64,000 bases of DNA from Reticulascus tulasneorum (lineage: Eukaryota; Ascomycota; Sordariomycetes; Glomerellales; Reticulascaceae), in NCBI GenBank assembly GCA_001557505.1, contig LSAX01000007.1, positions 806,001-870,000 on the forward strand, given 5' to 3'. Shown piece by piece: positions 22,601-33,892 of the stretch. The notes under the pieces were generated by a model. The model searched no databases. It was given only the letters and a program-made list of their open reading frames with translations, and was not told the origin of the DNA. Each line of letters starts with the position of its first letter. Within the stretch, counting starts at the first letter, position 1. A program made the position numbers and the translations under genes.

Positions 22601-22968
22601 CCTGCAAGGCACCGCATTCTTGGTCGTTTCTTTTCCTGCCCTGCCCTGCTCAGCCTAGCCTAGCCTGCCTGCCTGGGTACTCTTGCTAGTGTAATCATCC
22701 TCCAGGCCGATCGACAGGGTCACTCACCACACCACTCGACACTCGAGCTGATCGTTTATATTAAACTGGGAGCTCGCCCGACCCTCCCCCGGCACCTGTT
22801 CTGTCCCACTAAGAGGATCTCTATTCCCTACAACCATCTATCCATCACATCCATATATCTGTCACCTCAGATCCCAGAGGTGTTCGGACGAAACAAACAG
22901 AGGCATCGAAGCTTGCTGATTCCTCGTGCCCTATTACAACATATTCCAGAGTGGAAGGCAAATACATC
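19606..22968. other. 3.4-kb gene-free region
   Basis: Only short, mutually overlapping frames occur on both strands, none with recognisable domains or a plausible spliced extension. The region contains a G16 run (21313-21328), a tandem AGCCT tract near 22650-22665 and, near the right end, a TTATATTA element (about 22755-22765). The last is followed by a CT-rich leader consistent with the promoter of the downstream 230-aa gene. No RNA gene was identified. Confidence 0.5.
21313..21328. repeat. G16 homopolymer tract
   Basis: Sixteen consecutive G residues in non-coding DNA, preceded by GATGG repeats. The length is probably variable or error-prone. Confidence 0.85.
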
Positions 22969-23661
22969 ATGCACTGCAGCGCGGCGTCTCACGACCAGCA
23001 CAAGCTGGTCAAGAGGGAACAGAAGCACGGCCATTTCCTCCATACCCGCAAGCCGAGTCTATCCAACTCAGTCTCGAGTGCTTCATCAACATCCACACGA
23101 TCGATACATTCTTCCGAGGGTAGCCAACGACACACCGGCCCCGTGGAGCTCAACCCTCTCTCATTACACCCCATCTTCCACGCCCCACCAAGGTTATTCG
23201 AACGGCCATTTATCGTCTCCGATCACGAGGACGGGGAACGCTACCAAGAGCCCGAGGTACTAGACGAGTACCTTCAAGAGCAAGACGGCACAGTCCAGAA
23301 GCTGCAGCTGCCACCAGTCGATTCGCCAACGCCGATGAAGTCTACCGGCCACGAGAGGGACGAGGGCCAGGATTACTTCATGTACAAGGTCCAGCAAGTG
23401 GAGGAAAGGCCCCAGCTTCCCCGGTCACACTGGTCCGAATCCACAATCCAGACCCTCGACCAGGAAACGCCCCAGATCCCTGAACGCGAGGTCCGCCAGT
23501 CGAGATGGCAAAACTTCTCGTACAAGCGCCAAACCGTACCGAGACGGCCGACGATGAAGACGATGGACAGCGTCGAGAACTTCATCAAACGCGGCGGCTG
23601 GAAGAGGCGGGGCATCGTCTTCCAGCAGGAGGAGAGGCGGTCCGCCGAGAGCTTGTTCTGA
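22969..23661 (+). CDS. Uncharacterised fungal protein with C-terminal FIKRGGWKRRGIVF motif
   Basis: A single 230-aa exon. The upstream in-frame start is a GTG; the first ATG is at 22969. The N-terminal half is Ser-rich and disordered. Two short conserved-looking blocks follow: PVELNPLSLHPIFHAPPRLF (about residues 60-80) and the C-terminal SVENFIKRGGWKRRGIVF (about 200-220). I recall this last motif from unannotated Pezizomycotina proteins, but no function is known to me. There is no signal peptide, membrane segment or zinc motif. The basic aromatic C-terminal motif could bind a partner protein or nucleic acid; that is speculation. The codon pattern and clean frame support a real gene. Confidence 0.7.
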   Translation: MHCSAASHDQHKLVKREQKHGHFLHTRKPSLSNSVSSASSTSTRSIHSSEGSQRHTGPVELNPLSLHPIFHAPPRLFERPFIVSDHEDGERYQEPEVLDEYLQEQDGTVQKLQLPPVDSPTPMKSTGHERDEGQDYFMYKVQQVEERPQLPRSHWSESTIQTLDQETPQIPEREVRQSRWQNFSYKRQTVPRRPTMKTMDSVENFIKRGGWKRRGIVFQQEERRSAESLF

Positions 23662-25257
23662 ACCTCGCCGGCCGGGGTTCTGAACGGAAACCAGACATTC
23701 TGACAGGATGTTTTTTCTGTTTTCATTATTATTGATGCATTTTCATTTTCACAACAGCGCCTGTGAAGGCGTGGTTTACGCATCATGACAGCAGGGAGTC
23801 GGATTTCTTCACATTTTATGGAACTTCTTGGATGTTTTATTACTTGGAGGTTCTTTTTTACGACGGGGGGCGGTATAAAAAGAGTACACAGGCAACTGTT
23901 GGAAACGAGCAGCGATATCCCATTTATTCATTATCTTAATTTCTACCATTTGGCGTCGTCATACGATGGGGTTGAAACAATTCAAATCTTCCACGCTTTG
24001 CGCTTTAACACTCTCATCTGCTACATAAATCGTGTCCGTCTCGTGAGATCCAACTGCGCCCTGCCCCCCTCACTTGCCTCCCCCACGAACTCATCACCAG
24101 ATTCCCTCTTACAAAGGCGCCACGCCTCCGAAGATGCCGACATGCCGGCCAAGACCGGAGCTACTGGGTGGGAAACAGACCACCACGAACGCCCCTGCAG
24201 CCACACAACCCTCCGTTTAAGTGCTCACGGCCCACACCCAGCTGTATGCCAATGCCACATGCGACCACGTGGACCCAGATCTGGAAAAATCTCACATGCA
24301 AGGGGCACGCACCCCCCGAAAACAGAAACCGAACGATCGAAATACGAAGGAAAAAAAAAGTCGACCGGGAGGGCTGATGGCTGTCGGAAACTCGCCGGTC
24401 CATGGCGGGCTGAGTGCTTAGGCACGAGCTGTATCGCCTTTACGGGATTTACAATTCATTTGCCATCCCGTCCCTTTTTTCCTTTCAACGCAACATTTCT
24501 TACGTGCGCGCCACGGTTGCTTGACGGTGGCAAATTGGCTGTGACGCAGGCACGGACTAGGCCATTTCGCAGAATAAGATGAGGAACGTCCTGTGGCTGC
24601 GCTTCCGGGTCATTAGTAGTGATGCTATCACTAGTACTACGTAGTAGTAGCAACGACCTTTCAAAAATCAAGGCAGCCGGGAAATGCTTTATTGAGCGGT
24701 GAGTCGGCTTCAATATCCAAACCCGGGAAACGGGCTCCACGACCCCATATACCAGACATTAATTAGGCAAATTTTTCTTTTTCTCCTTCTTTTTCAGCAG
24801 GGTTCGTATTTTGGTTACCTGGGACTCTATCCGCCCTGGCCTTGGTTGGCCAGCGCGATTCCCGAGAATGGAGCTCTCCCTCCGGCGTGTGCAGGCGCCT
24901 ATTTCTGATCCGGCCGAGAGGGGTGGACATTTTCCAAGTTCTTGGTTGGACTCTTTGAGCTGGAAGGGTTCATCCATGGAAACAATTGTTCTGGAGCTGG
25001 GGGTTTGGAAGCTTGGGGTAGGATCCTATTTCATGAATGGTCGATTAAACGGACATTAAGGCTCGCCACGACACCCTTTTTTCTTCTTCCAAGCGGAGAC
25101 TTTTGCATCTTTTTTTTTCTTCTGACCTCTCGATCGGATTCGATTCAAGGCAGGAGTTCATGCAATCGCGATGACGAATGGAATTGTGAAGGGTGGCTCG
25201 ATTAGTAGTTTCTACTGGCTCCCAGCATTGTGGTAGTCGCTTAGCTAGCCCCGTCTT
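23662..25257. other. 1.6-kb intergenic region
   Basis: This is the 3' flank of two convergent genes. A 265-codon plus-strand frame (23785-24582) is open but has scattered cysteines, several overlapping frames on the opposite strand and no family features, so it is treated as non-coding. Several T-runs (near 24770-24800 and 25080-25120) are present. Confidence 0.45.
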
Positions 25258-26548
25258 TCAGCTTAGGGCTAAGGAGCTCACGTCTGCACTCATCGCTTTG
25301 CCTTGGATCATCTCGGCCATGACCTTTCCTGTTCCCAGGCTAAGGCTTATGCCCCACGGCCCATGCCCCGCTACCAGGAAGACGCCCCCCTCGGCGCCCG
25401 GCCGGGTCGTGATGCCGTTGCCGAGATGCTTGTCTGGGATGCGGCTGAGGAACGGCGTTCCGGACGGTGTCACGGGGCGAAAGCAGAGGCTTTCGCGGAT
25501 AAGCTCGAGTTGGGCGCTGCCTGTTGGCGGAATGATGATCTGACTCGCCTTGTCCTTCAGCTTTTTTATTGCCGAAGGGTCGATCTGAGCGCTGCCTGGT
25601 AGATCTGGTAGTGGGACGGTTGACGAGTTTAACCCGGCCATGTAGATGTCGCCGCCGACACGTGTGAACATCTCGGGCGAGAAGCCGCTTGAATCAGAGC
25701 TGAAGACGGCATCGCAGTACTGCTCTACCTGGCCGTTGGTGCCTGCGGGCGATTTGACCATGATCGAATGTCCGGCCAGGCTCGTGATGGGTAGCAGGTA
25801 GGATGACTGGGTGAAGAGCGTCTGGAACACCTGCGGCGACCATGCTCCTGCTGAGATGACGAGCCGAGTGCACGGGATGTCAGTTTCGGTAGATGAGACG
25901 GTCTCCCCGATGCATACGCCTGATAGCTCGTCCCGCACGTCTTTGCTAATGGAGAGTGCGGTGACAGGATGGTGTAAGTGCACCCCGCTGTCTAGACATT
26001 TCTGCAGGAGGAACTGGCAAAGACGTAGAGGGTCTCTGGGAAGCACGAGGGTGAACATTAGTAAATGCAGTATACATCATTAAGGACACTTACACCTGTG
26101 CCGTACTGCCAACGTCTCCAATAAGTGACACCTCATCGCCCTCGGCTTTCTGCAACCACGAGGGGTTTCCATCCGAAGCGCCAACAGCTTCCACGACACC
26201 GGCACGGCTACTGCCGCTCCTCAGCCAGTCATCGCCGTGCTTTCCCGTCTCTACACCGGACCCCGGAGCATGTCTGAAGGATTTGCTAATCGAGTACCCC
26301 CATTTCTCCCTCCCGCCCTCCTTCTCCGCCAGCTTCCTGTGCTCCTCGAAGCTGAGCGCCCCGAGAGCCGCTACATTTGGGCCAAACCAGTCCTGAGCCA
26401 GGAAGCCGCCCGCCTTGCCGGAGGCTGAGGCGAAGAGCTCCGGGGACGGCTCGACGAGGTGAATCGTCGACCCGGGCTGGTGCTCGCTGAGGTACAGGGC
26501 AGTGGAGACGCCAATGATGCCCGCGCCTAGTATAACGGTGGTGGACAT
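25258..26548 (-). CDS. FAD-dependent oxidoreductase, DAO family, TDA3-like
   Basis: Two exons, 26548-26094 and 26035-25258, with a 58-bp intron (donor GTAAGT, branch TTACTAAT, acceptor CTTCCCAG), give 410 aa. The N-terminus has the FAD Rossmann motif VILGAGIIGVSTALYLSE, and then SGKAGGFLAQDWFGP, a signature I associate with the Tda3 subgroup. The splice join yields GSTAQVDPLRLC, where family members have a similar TAQV segment. A C-terminal flavin-binding stretch (FLVAGHGPWGISLSLGTGKVMAE) is present. Yeast Tda3 is a putative oxidoreductase linked to endosomal trafficking; the substrate is unknown. It is divergently paired with an SDR gene 520 bp away. Confidence 0.88.
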
Positions 26549-27067
26549 TATGAAGTGAAATAGGAGTGGAACGCAGCAAGGCGGTTGGTGGTTCTTTCCT
26601 AGAAACAATTAGGTTGAGAGAAATCAAGTGGTCTTCAAATCTACCGAATGACCAAGGCACAAAATTCCAAGAGAAAGAGCAACGTTAACAAACGGCCAAA
26701 CAATCTAGTAATATCCAACAAAGTTTGGATTATGAAAGTAGAAGGTTATACAATACTTTCGCCACTTGACAGATAACCGTTTCGTGGACCTTTACGACTT
26801 CACCCTACTCATGCATCTTTACGTATTCAACCGCCAAATGCCAATCCCTTCGAAATGGTCGTGAGCCGTCTGGGTACAGACTGCGGCACTAACCTCCAGT
26901 ACGTCGTTGACATAACCCCACATCGGGGAACATGTCCAAGCAAGCCCCGCTCCCCTCCACAATCAGTAATTCGCAACTTTTGTACGGAGTACACAGCGTA
27001 GAACACACCTTCGAAGGGCGTAATCTGTCAGTGTGACTAACCCCAATTGGCTCCTGGAACTTGTACT
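26549..27067. promoter_or_regulatory. Divergent promoter region: TDA3-like oxidoreductase / SDR
   Basis: A 519-bp AT-richer segment between two divergent oxidoreductase starts. No specific operator was recognised. Confidence 0.5.
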
Positions 27068-28063
27068 ATGGCTTCAAAGGTGGTAATTGTTACTGGCGCA
27101 AGCCGAGGCATTGGCCTTGCTATCGCCCAGCACCTGTTGAACGCGTCCCACAAAGTCGTCGTGGCAGCAAGATCGAAGGATGAACTCGAGTCCCTCAAGG
27201 CATCGTATCCGGAGCAGGTCGAATATGTGGCTGGTGATCTAGGAGACACTCAGGTAAGTAGGTTGATTGGATCACGCAGAATACTAGGCTCTCTCTTACA
27301 ACTCCTGATCCTTCACGACACACCGATATCAAGAGGAGCAGGGCATCAGTTGACGTGTAAATCTAGACCACCACAAGGATTGTGGATCTTACATTGAAGG
27401 CTTTTGGAAAGATTGACGGAATAGTGATCAATCATGGCGTTCTGAGCCCCATCACTCGCCTCGCAGATGCATCGATTGAGGAATGGAGGAAGAGTTACGA
27501 CATCAACGTATTCAGTGGACTTGCTCTAGTAAGATCAAACAATTTATTGTGGTCGTCGTAAAATAACACTGACAAGCTACGGTACGGTACAGGTGAAGTC
27601 TGCTCTATCAGAACTTCGGAAATCTAAGGGATGTGTCGTTTGGGTGTCATCAGGCGCCGGTCTTAATGCCTACACCGCTTGGGGAGCATATGGGTCTTCC
27701 AAAGCTGCCATGAACTCTATTGCGGGCCACTTGGCAGTGGAAGAGCCAGATATCACTAGCATCTGCATCCTCCCCGGAAGAGTCGACACAGCTATGCAGA
27801 AGGAGCTCCGGGAGCTTGGTAAGAACTCCATGCGTCCAGGAGACCATGCAGGTTTTGTCTCGGCCTTCGAGAAAGGCGAGCTCTTCAAGCCGGAACAGCC
27901 CGGGAATGTCATGGCGAGATTGGTGGTCAACCCGCAGTCAAGTCTCAGCGGCAAAGTTCTCAAGTAAGTCTGCACATCGGCGTTGATGAAAACCCTGACA
28001 GGATCTCTAACACGGAGTAGATGGCAAGCTGGCGAGCTTTCGGCTTATCATGACGAACCGTGA
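27068..28063 (+). CDS. Short-chain dehydrogenase/reductase (yeast YIR035C/IRC24-like)
   Basis: Four exons (27068-27253, 27367-27528, 27593-27963, 28021-28063) give 253 aa; introns are 113, 64 and 57 bp, each with a GTAAG donor and AG acceptor. The cofactor motif TGASRGIGLAIA (residues ~9-20), the NHG variant of the NAG motif, and an intact active site are visible: Ser in WVSSGAG and Y-x-x-x-K in YGSSK. PGRVDTAM follows the catalytic helix. The last exon adds only WQAGELSAYHDEP. The substrate is unknown; relatives in yeast reduce small carbonyls such as benzil. It is divergent from the FAD oxidoreductase. Confidence 0.9.
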
Positions 28064-29352
28064 TTTCGGCGGGTACTGGTCCACGAACAGATTAGCTTTT
28101 GCTATGCCAATTCAATTCAGTAGATAATGGATATAAAGAAAGCTCAGTCGAAAGATGAAAAGCTCTTATTTTATTCAACATGATTGTTCAGGATTAGCAT
28201 GGAATAAGTTTTATCATCAACGCTTGTAATGGGTGCTTAGAAAGAAAATCTCCCAACGTACCTTACAGATAGAAGTCTCTGACAGAATGGTGCCTCACGG
28301 TATAGAAAAGCAGAGACTGGGGACATGGCTGCCGTCTCGTTCCCTGTGTGGTGCCCGAGAATATGAAGACCTAGCTTCCTTCCATCAGTACAAATTGTAC
28401 CCAGCAGTCATATCTGTCTTCGTGTCGCAAGATGAAATTGCTCAGTGCAGTTCTATCCCTCATTCGACATCGGTATTTGATAGTACTTTAGATTGTGCAT
28501 CATCGCTAAGTGACAAAGTTGGGCTCGAAATAGCGGACGGAAACTCCTACCCATTCTCTGTCGGTGCCGTCACCATGTCTATGTTGATTCCCAAGTCAGC
28601 AAACAGGTTCGCAAGACATGCGATCAAAATACTGCTGGATCTAGCGTAACTCAGATACTTCCGTTTGGCTAGGATTGGTCATTCACCACAGAGGCTTGTC
28701 GGGCCTCGTAAGTCTGGGGCGACAGCAATGCTCATCATAGTAATGCTAGATCCAAGGGAAAATAGGAATTGCCATACCTTTTGAACATGCCACAACATCA
28801 AGACAAGCAGGATAATCTATGTGAAGCTGTGCTTGGTGTTGTGGTGAGAGATCCAATCTTTTTCAGCAGGAAGAATAGAAGTTGGTAAACAACTGAAATT
28901 TTCACCTGGAAAAGAAATCCCAGATTTGTTCTCCAGCTTTGTGGAATATTTGCTGGACTTGGCCCGTGCGCCCGGCATGACGGAGGTTCTCGTGACCGAC
29001 CCCTGTCAAAATGCCCCGCCACCAGGTCGTCCATTCTAAGGGTACTTAATTAGTCTACAGCCTCGCTCATCGATAAAACATTTGGTTGTCACTCGACTCA
29101 GCAGCCTAGCTTGCCTCTTCTTTCAACCCTTTCTCCGTCTACAACGATCCTCATATAACCTCCACATACCCGGTACACCCGCGCTCACTCCACCTATCAA
29201 GGATCAACGAAGACGTCTTATTCAAGCGCTGTTATCAAATCGAAAGCTGGCATTGACATCGTGCACCTCTTCACACCGAAACACTGTCGTTGTGTAACCG
29301 CTAGCCGCGGCACCACCTTCACGCTTGGTAGAGTTGCGACTGGGCCTCAACC
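28064..29352. other. 1.3-kb intergenic region
   Basis: A 138-codon plus-strand frame (28233-28649) has no recognisable family. The opposite strand in 28440-28640 reads a short hydrophobic stretch (NLFADLGINIDMVTAP) interrupted by stops. This may be chance or a decayed gene remnant. The right end is the promoter and leader of the NC2-beta gene. Confidence 0.4.
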
Positions 29353-30479
29353 ATGTCGGATCACGAGTTTGGAGGTTAGTAACTTGCTTTTCATTCTGTT
29401 TTTCGAGTATCAAATGGATCTCTCGGGCAACCTGTGCCACTGTCCTGCTTGCAACAAAGGAACCAGTTTGAGAAGCTGTTGTTATCCGGCCCTTGCTTGA
29501 ATGGCCTTCTTCTTAAGCCTAAGAGAAGATAAGAGAAGATATGGAGAGATTTCCTCTCCCGCGGACCCAAGCAGACGTTCTTGTGTTCTGCAGCATGCAA
29601 TTTGGCAATGAATTTCTTCGCACTTCGCAATGCATATGACTTGATTCCAGCAATGCCCTGGGCTCTCTGCCTGTCTTCATGCTTGCCGTCGGTCCTCAAC
29701 TGGCAAGCTGCCTCTCGACATGACAGGCAGAACGTGTATCGGCAGAAGCGTTGCACCTTTGATTCTTGATCGTACTGGCGTTTTAGCCGTCTTCAAATAT
29801 GCTTATTGGTCTTTTGCTAACTTGTTTATCGCAGGGAACGATGACCTCTCTTTGCCTAAGGGTACGTGCTTCCACCTAACATCCTTCCGGATGCTCTCGT
29901 GCGCCTCTGCAGCCTCAGCATCATACGAGAGCCTCAACCCCCCCTCTTGTCTTCCTCCTGCCTCAATGTTTCTGGCTTCCACATGATGGCATATCCCAGT
30001 GCTCTCGGTCTTTCGAATTGCCCTTTATAAAGGCCATATTACTTACCAAGTTATTTTATAGCAACTGTTCAAAAAATCGTCACTGAAATCCTACCACCAT
30101 CTGCGGGGGTTGCATTTTCCAAAGAAGCGAGAGATCTCCTAATTGAGTGCTGCGTTGAGTTCATCACTCTGATCTCGTCGGAAGCCAACGAGATCTCCGA
30201 GAAAGAAGCCAAGAAGACTATTGCTTGCGATCACATCACAAAAGCATTAGAGACACTCGGGTTCTCAGACTACGTCCCGGCAGTGCTGGAAGCGGCGGCG
30301 GAACACAAGGATCAGCAGAAGGTACGGCTCGGCGTCAACAAATGGGAAGTGAATGAGCTAACAGGTGACAGGGGAGGGAGAAGAAGGCCGATAAGTTTGC
30401 TAATAGTGGCATGTCCTTGGAGGAGTTGGAGCGGCTGCAAAGAGAACAATTTAATGAGGCAGCCCAACGCCATTCGTAA
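29353..30479 (+). CDS. NCB2: Negative cofactor 2 complex subunit beta (Dr1/NC2-beta)
   Basis: Four exons (29353-29374, 29835-29861, 30062-30321, 30372-30479) encode 138 aa. The first exon is only 22 bp and intron 1 is 460 bp, unusually long for this window; introns 2 and 3 are 200 and 50 bp. The histone-fold is unmistakable: DDLSLPKATVQKIVTEILP, then ARDLLIECCVEFITLISSEA, NEISEKEAKKTIACDHITKA and LETLGFSDYVP. The protein pairs with Bur6/NC2-alpha, binds TBP on promoter DNA and blocks TFIIA/TFIIB recruitment. The last exon adds a charged C-terminal tail with SLEELERLQREQF, which corresponds to the Gln/Glu-rich tail of Dr1. Confidence 0.94.
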
Positions 30480-31834
30480 CCTTCGGCCAGCGGGTTGTAT
30501 AGTTTGCTTTCGAAATCGGGTTTCCATATGGATGGCGTTAGAATGAGGAAAGAGGGAATACAATGGTTCGTCCGTCATTAGACTGCTAGCATCTATATTG
30601 CTGTATGGGTTCAGTTCCTCCAAATTCGTTTCGTGAAGTCATCGGCATTCTCATAGGAAGGCTAGCACATCTCCATGCTGACTGCCATACTCGGCGGTCA
30701 TATGGAACATCTTAAACGCGAAGCCCCGCATCCTTTTTGTCTTCCGTGCATTACCTAGAGGTGCTTCTGACAAGCATCGGGTTGAGTGGCCAGTGATCTG
30801 TCAATATTCAACTCGCCGTCGGGACGGAGGTCCCGACAATCTTTGTCCAGCAAGATTATTTGGCAACTTTTGCGATCGACACCCATTTACTTCGATGACA
30901 TTTGTTTCATGTTTTGCCAAATTTACGTTCTCTGGAGCTATATTTGAACTTCTGGGAACCCCAGCCTGGCGGGGAAAGATCGGGGTTGATCCTCCACAAT
31001 CCCTCCCGTTGGAGAACGGCAAACCGGCAAGGCTATGTTTGTACAACCGCAGAAGAAGCTTTAGAGTCGCCTAGTCCTTGGAAACTCGGGGAAAGAGCCA
31101 AAGACGCATCCTGCAAGCGATTTCGGGATGTCACTCGAGTTTCGCCTTGAGTCGCGTGCTCCTTTACATGCTTAGCGATCGATGGTGGCGTCCAACTCCC
31201 GGCCGCTTCGTACATGGCACGGGTAAGCCTGGCTAGAACTCCGAACACAACAGGCATGCCTCTCTCGAAATAACATGATCACCGAGTGCTGTGAGGTATC
31301 CACCTGGTGCATCCAGCTCCGTCCACCGCTATGATTTCCCATCCCAGCCAAGACGGCTGGGTATACGGCAGCTTGGCCTGATTCGTCGGTTTAGATTGTC
31401 GTCGCTCAGCTGCCGTCCTCTCACCCAGACCCGGTGCACCATCACTCGGTCGCTGTGTGCAATCCATCCCGATGGTCAGCGGCGACAGTCGAGAATCTAG
31501 TCCAAGGAACAGGATCTTTTGGCCTTGATTAACTCAAAAAAGTTGGATCTATAGACAGCTTGGGCATGATTATGTCCGCCACGGGACGCCGGTTTTCGCT
31601 ACTGGTGATGGGTCTCTGCCGGCTAGAATGAAACCTATAAGTGAAGACAAGCCTCGCCAATGATCTCCCCCAGATGAACCAAGATTCATCCCGATCGTGT
31701 CACTTGGCTATATCCACAATCCTTCTCTCGGCCGAGCATAAACCGGCTACAGTCACGCAATTGCAAGCAGGAGACTTGACTTGACACTGGAAGCTCGGAA
31801 TTGTCCAGCATCCCTCCTCGTCGATATAGACAAT
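30480..31834. other. 1.35-kb intergenic region
   Basis: No supported gene. Several short frames occur on both strands (near 30800-31150) without family features. The right end is the promoter of the TRI12-like transporter gene. Confidence 0.45.
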
Positions 31835-33892
31835 ATGTCGCAACGCAGCAGCCAAACCCAGCTCGGGGATCCGGAACAGGTATCACCGAATCTGGACGAC
31901 AAAAAGGCTCTGTCGGATGTTGAGCCGGCTCCGATCCAGTCGGAACGCAGTAGTCAAACACAGCTTGCAGACTCTGACCAGGCGCCGGTCATCTCACACG
32001 AGAAAGAAGTGCTGGCGGACGTTCAACCTGCCCTGCCCACCCCGTCCCAGGAGGCACTTGCAGAGATTGGAGAGGACCATTCCCAAGAGCCCAAGGTAGG
32101 TGGCTGCATTCGAGCCAGATTGCTAGTGTACACTACTAACACCATCGGCGCAGCTAACCTTCCGCCGCTTCATGGCCTTTGTCGGATTAGCTTTCCTGTG
32201 GACATCCTCTCAGATCCCACTCTACCTGTTCGGTAAGTGACATTCTTGCAATCAAGAGTCTAAGTACTGACAGATCAGGTGGCATTCCCCCAATCATCTA
32301 CGGGGACATTGGAGGTGCCACATCCTGGGGTTGGTTCATCAGTGGAAATCTCTTGGGCCTTGCAGCGATCTGCCCCTTTGTGGGAGCTCTCTCTGATCTC
32401 TTTGGACGCCGATGGCTTGCCATCTTCGGCATGGTTATTATCATAGTCGGCCAGATCGTAGCTGCGACAGCGAACACTATGAACAACTTCGTTGGTATGG
32501 CTCTAATTCCAATTTTGGTCGGTCCCTCAGCTAACCTTCAACTAAGCTGGAATGACAATCTCAGGGGTCGGAGCTGGCATCAACGAGCTAACCGCCATAG
32601 CTGGTACAGTAGAGCTTGCGCCTATGCGCAAGCGAGGGCAGTACCTTGCTATATTGATCGGAACGATCTTGCCGTTCTGCCCCTCGGTCTTGTGGGCACA
32701 GCTCATTGCCCATTACTCGAACTGGCGGTATGTAGGCGTGTTTACGACACTCTGGACGTTGGTCGGCTTGATAATCGTGCTCTGCTTCTACTTCCCACCG
32801 GTTCGGCCGAATGCGTCTGGTCTGTCGACTATGCAGGTTCTATCACGGGTAGACTACCTTGGAGGATTTTTGTCCATTGCGGGTATCGTCTTGTTTGATG
32901 CCGGAGTACTCTGGGGCGGATATCAGGTGAGCATGAGAGTGTCGTTCGTTCAATTCTATCTTTTAACGCGTGCTTAGTACCCGTGGACAAGCCCTCATAC
33001 GCTTGTTCCTCTGCTGCTCGGTGCCGCTCTACTGGCGGCTTTCTTGGCCTGGGAGATTTACGGCGCTAAGTACCCCATGGTCCCAAAGAATATGGGCAAA
33101 GCACCAGGAACTCTCGGTGTTCTGCTTCTCATCGCCTTTATATCTGGCGCCAACTTCTTCTCCGTCCTTATCGTGTGGCCAACGCAATCCTATAACATGT
33201 ACAACCACGACCCCTGGCAGGTCGGAGCACGAAGCTTGCCTTTCGGGTTCGCTGTCGTGGTCGGTTGCATTGTTGCCTGCTATCTCCTTACGGTCCTTGG
33301 CGGGAGAAACAGATGGATGCTGGTCGGCGCCAGCGCCATGATGACTGCTGGGTGCGGCGCCTTGGCTGCGGCAACGAAGGACAATATCAGTGCTGTATAT
33401 GGTATACTGGTTGTTGCAGGCTTTGGCGTCGGTGCCATCATCGTGCCCACGAGCTTAATCGCCACGATTCTGAGCCCAGATGATTTGATCGCCACAGTCA
33501 CGGCTCTGACACTGGCCATCCGTGTGGTAGGAGGTGCGACCGGGTACTCGATATACTACAACGTTTTCCTCACCAAGCTCGTCCCCTTATTTACGGAGAT
33601 GATCCCCGCCGCATGTTTCAGCAATGGCGTCACGGACCCGAAAACGATATCGCTGATCGTGGACTTGACCGCGGTCTCTCTCACTGAGCAAATTCTCTAC
33701 CTTCCTGGCGTGGATGGGAATGTGACGGCGTACGAGAACATCGTGCTGGCGGGACAGATTGCGTATTCGCAGGCATATCCGTGGGTGTACTACTGCAGCA
33801 TGGCATTTGGAGGGCTGTCGGTGATTGCGAGCTTCTTCGTGGCGGATGTAGGACAGTTTATGGATGAGCACGTTGCGGTTGTACTGCACTAA
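31835..33892 (+). CDS. MFS efflux transporter, TRI12/DHA14-like
   Basis: Five exons (31835-32095, 32154-32232, 32279-32494, 32547-32926, 32978-33892) encode 616 aa; the four introns are 46-58 bp. The ~87-residue cytosolic N-terminus contains a 34-residue tandem duplication starting at RSSQTQL (residues 4 and 38). The membrane part has GGATSWGWFISGNLLGLAAICPFVG, the MFS loop GALSDLFGRRW, and SGVGAGINELTAIAGT with LAPMRKRG, all typical of TRI12-type fungal efflux pumps. Fourteen helices are expected. TRI12 exports trichothecenes, but no toxin-synthesis genes lie nearby here, so the substrate is open; relatives also act in iron-chelator or drug transport. The intron before GMTISGVGAG is required to restore the frame. 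Confidence 0.88.
31844..32047 (+). repeat. Exact-period 102-bp tandem duplication in transporter N-terminus
   Basis: Two adjacent 102-bp copies (31844 and 31946) encode 34-residue units that share RSSQTQL(G/A)D at the start and L(S/A)DV(E/Q)PA at the same offset. The DNA has diverged, mainly at third positions, so the duplication is not very recent. Confidence 0.8.

Noticed and set aside
23785..24582. 265-codon plus-strand open frame
   Set aside because: Composition is not protein-like, several competing frames occur on both strands, and it lies in a convergent 3' region.
28440..28640. Stop-interrupted minus-strand reading with a NLFADLGINIDMVTAP stretch, reminiscent of an ACT domain
   Set aside because: Too short, broken by stop codons and without further aspartokinase motifs nearby; could be chance.
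31835..33892. Trichothecene-type toxin cluster around the TRI12-like transporter
   Set aside because: No terpene cyclase, P450 or pathway regulator lies in the window; the transporter family has many other roles.
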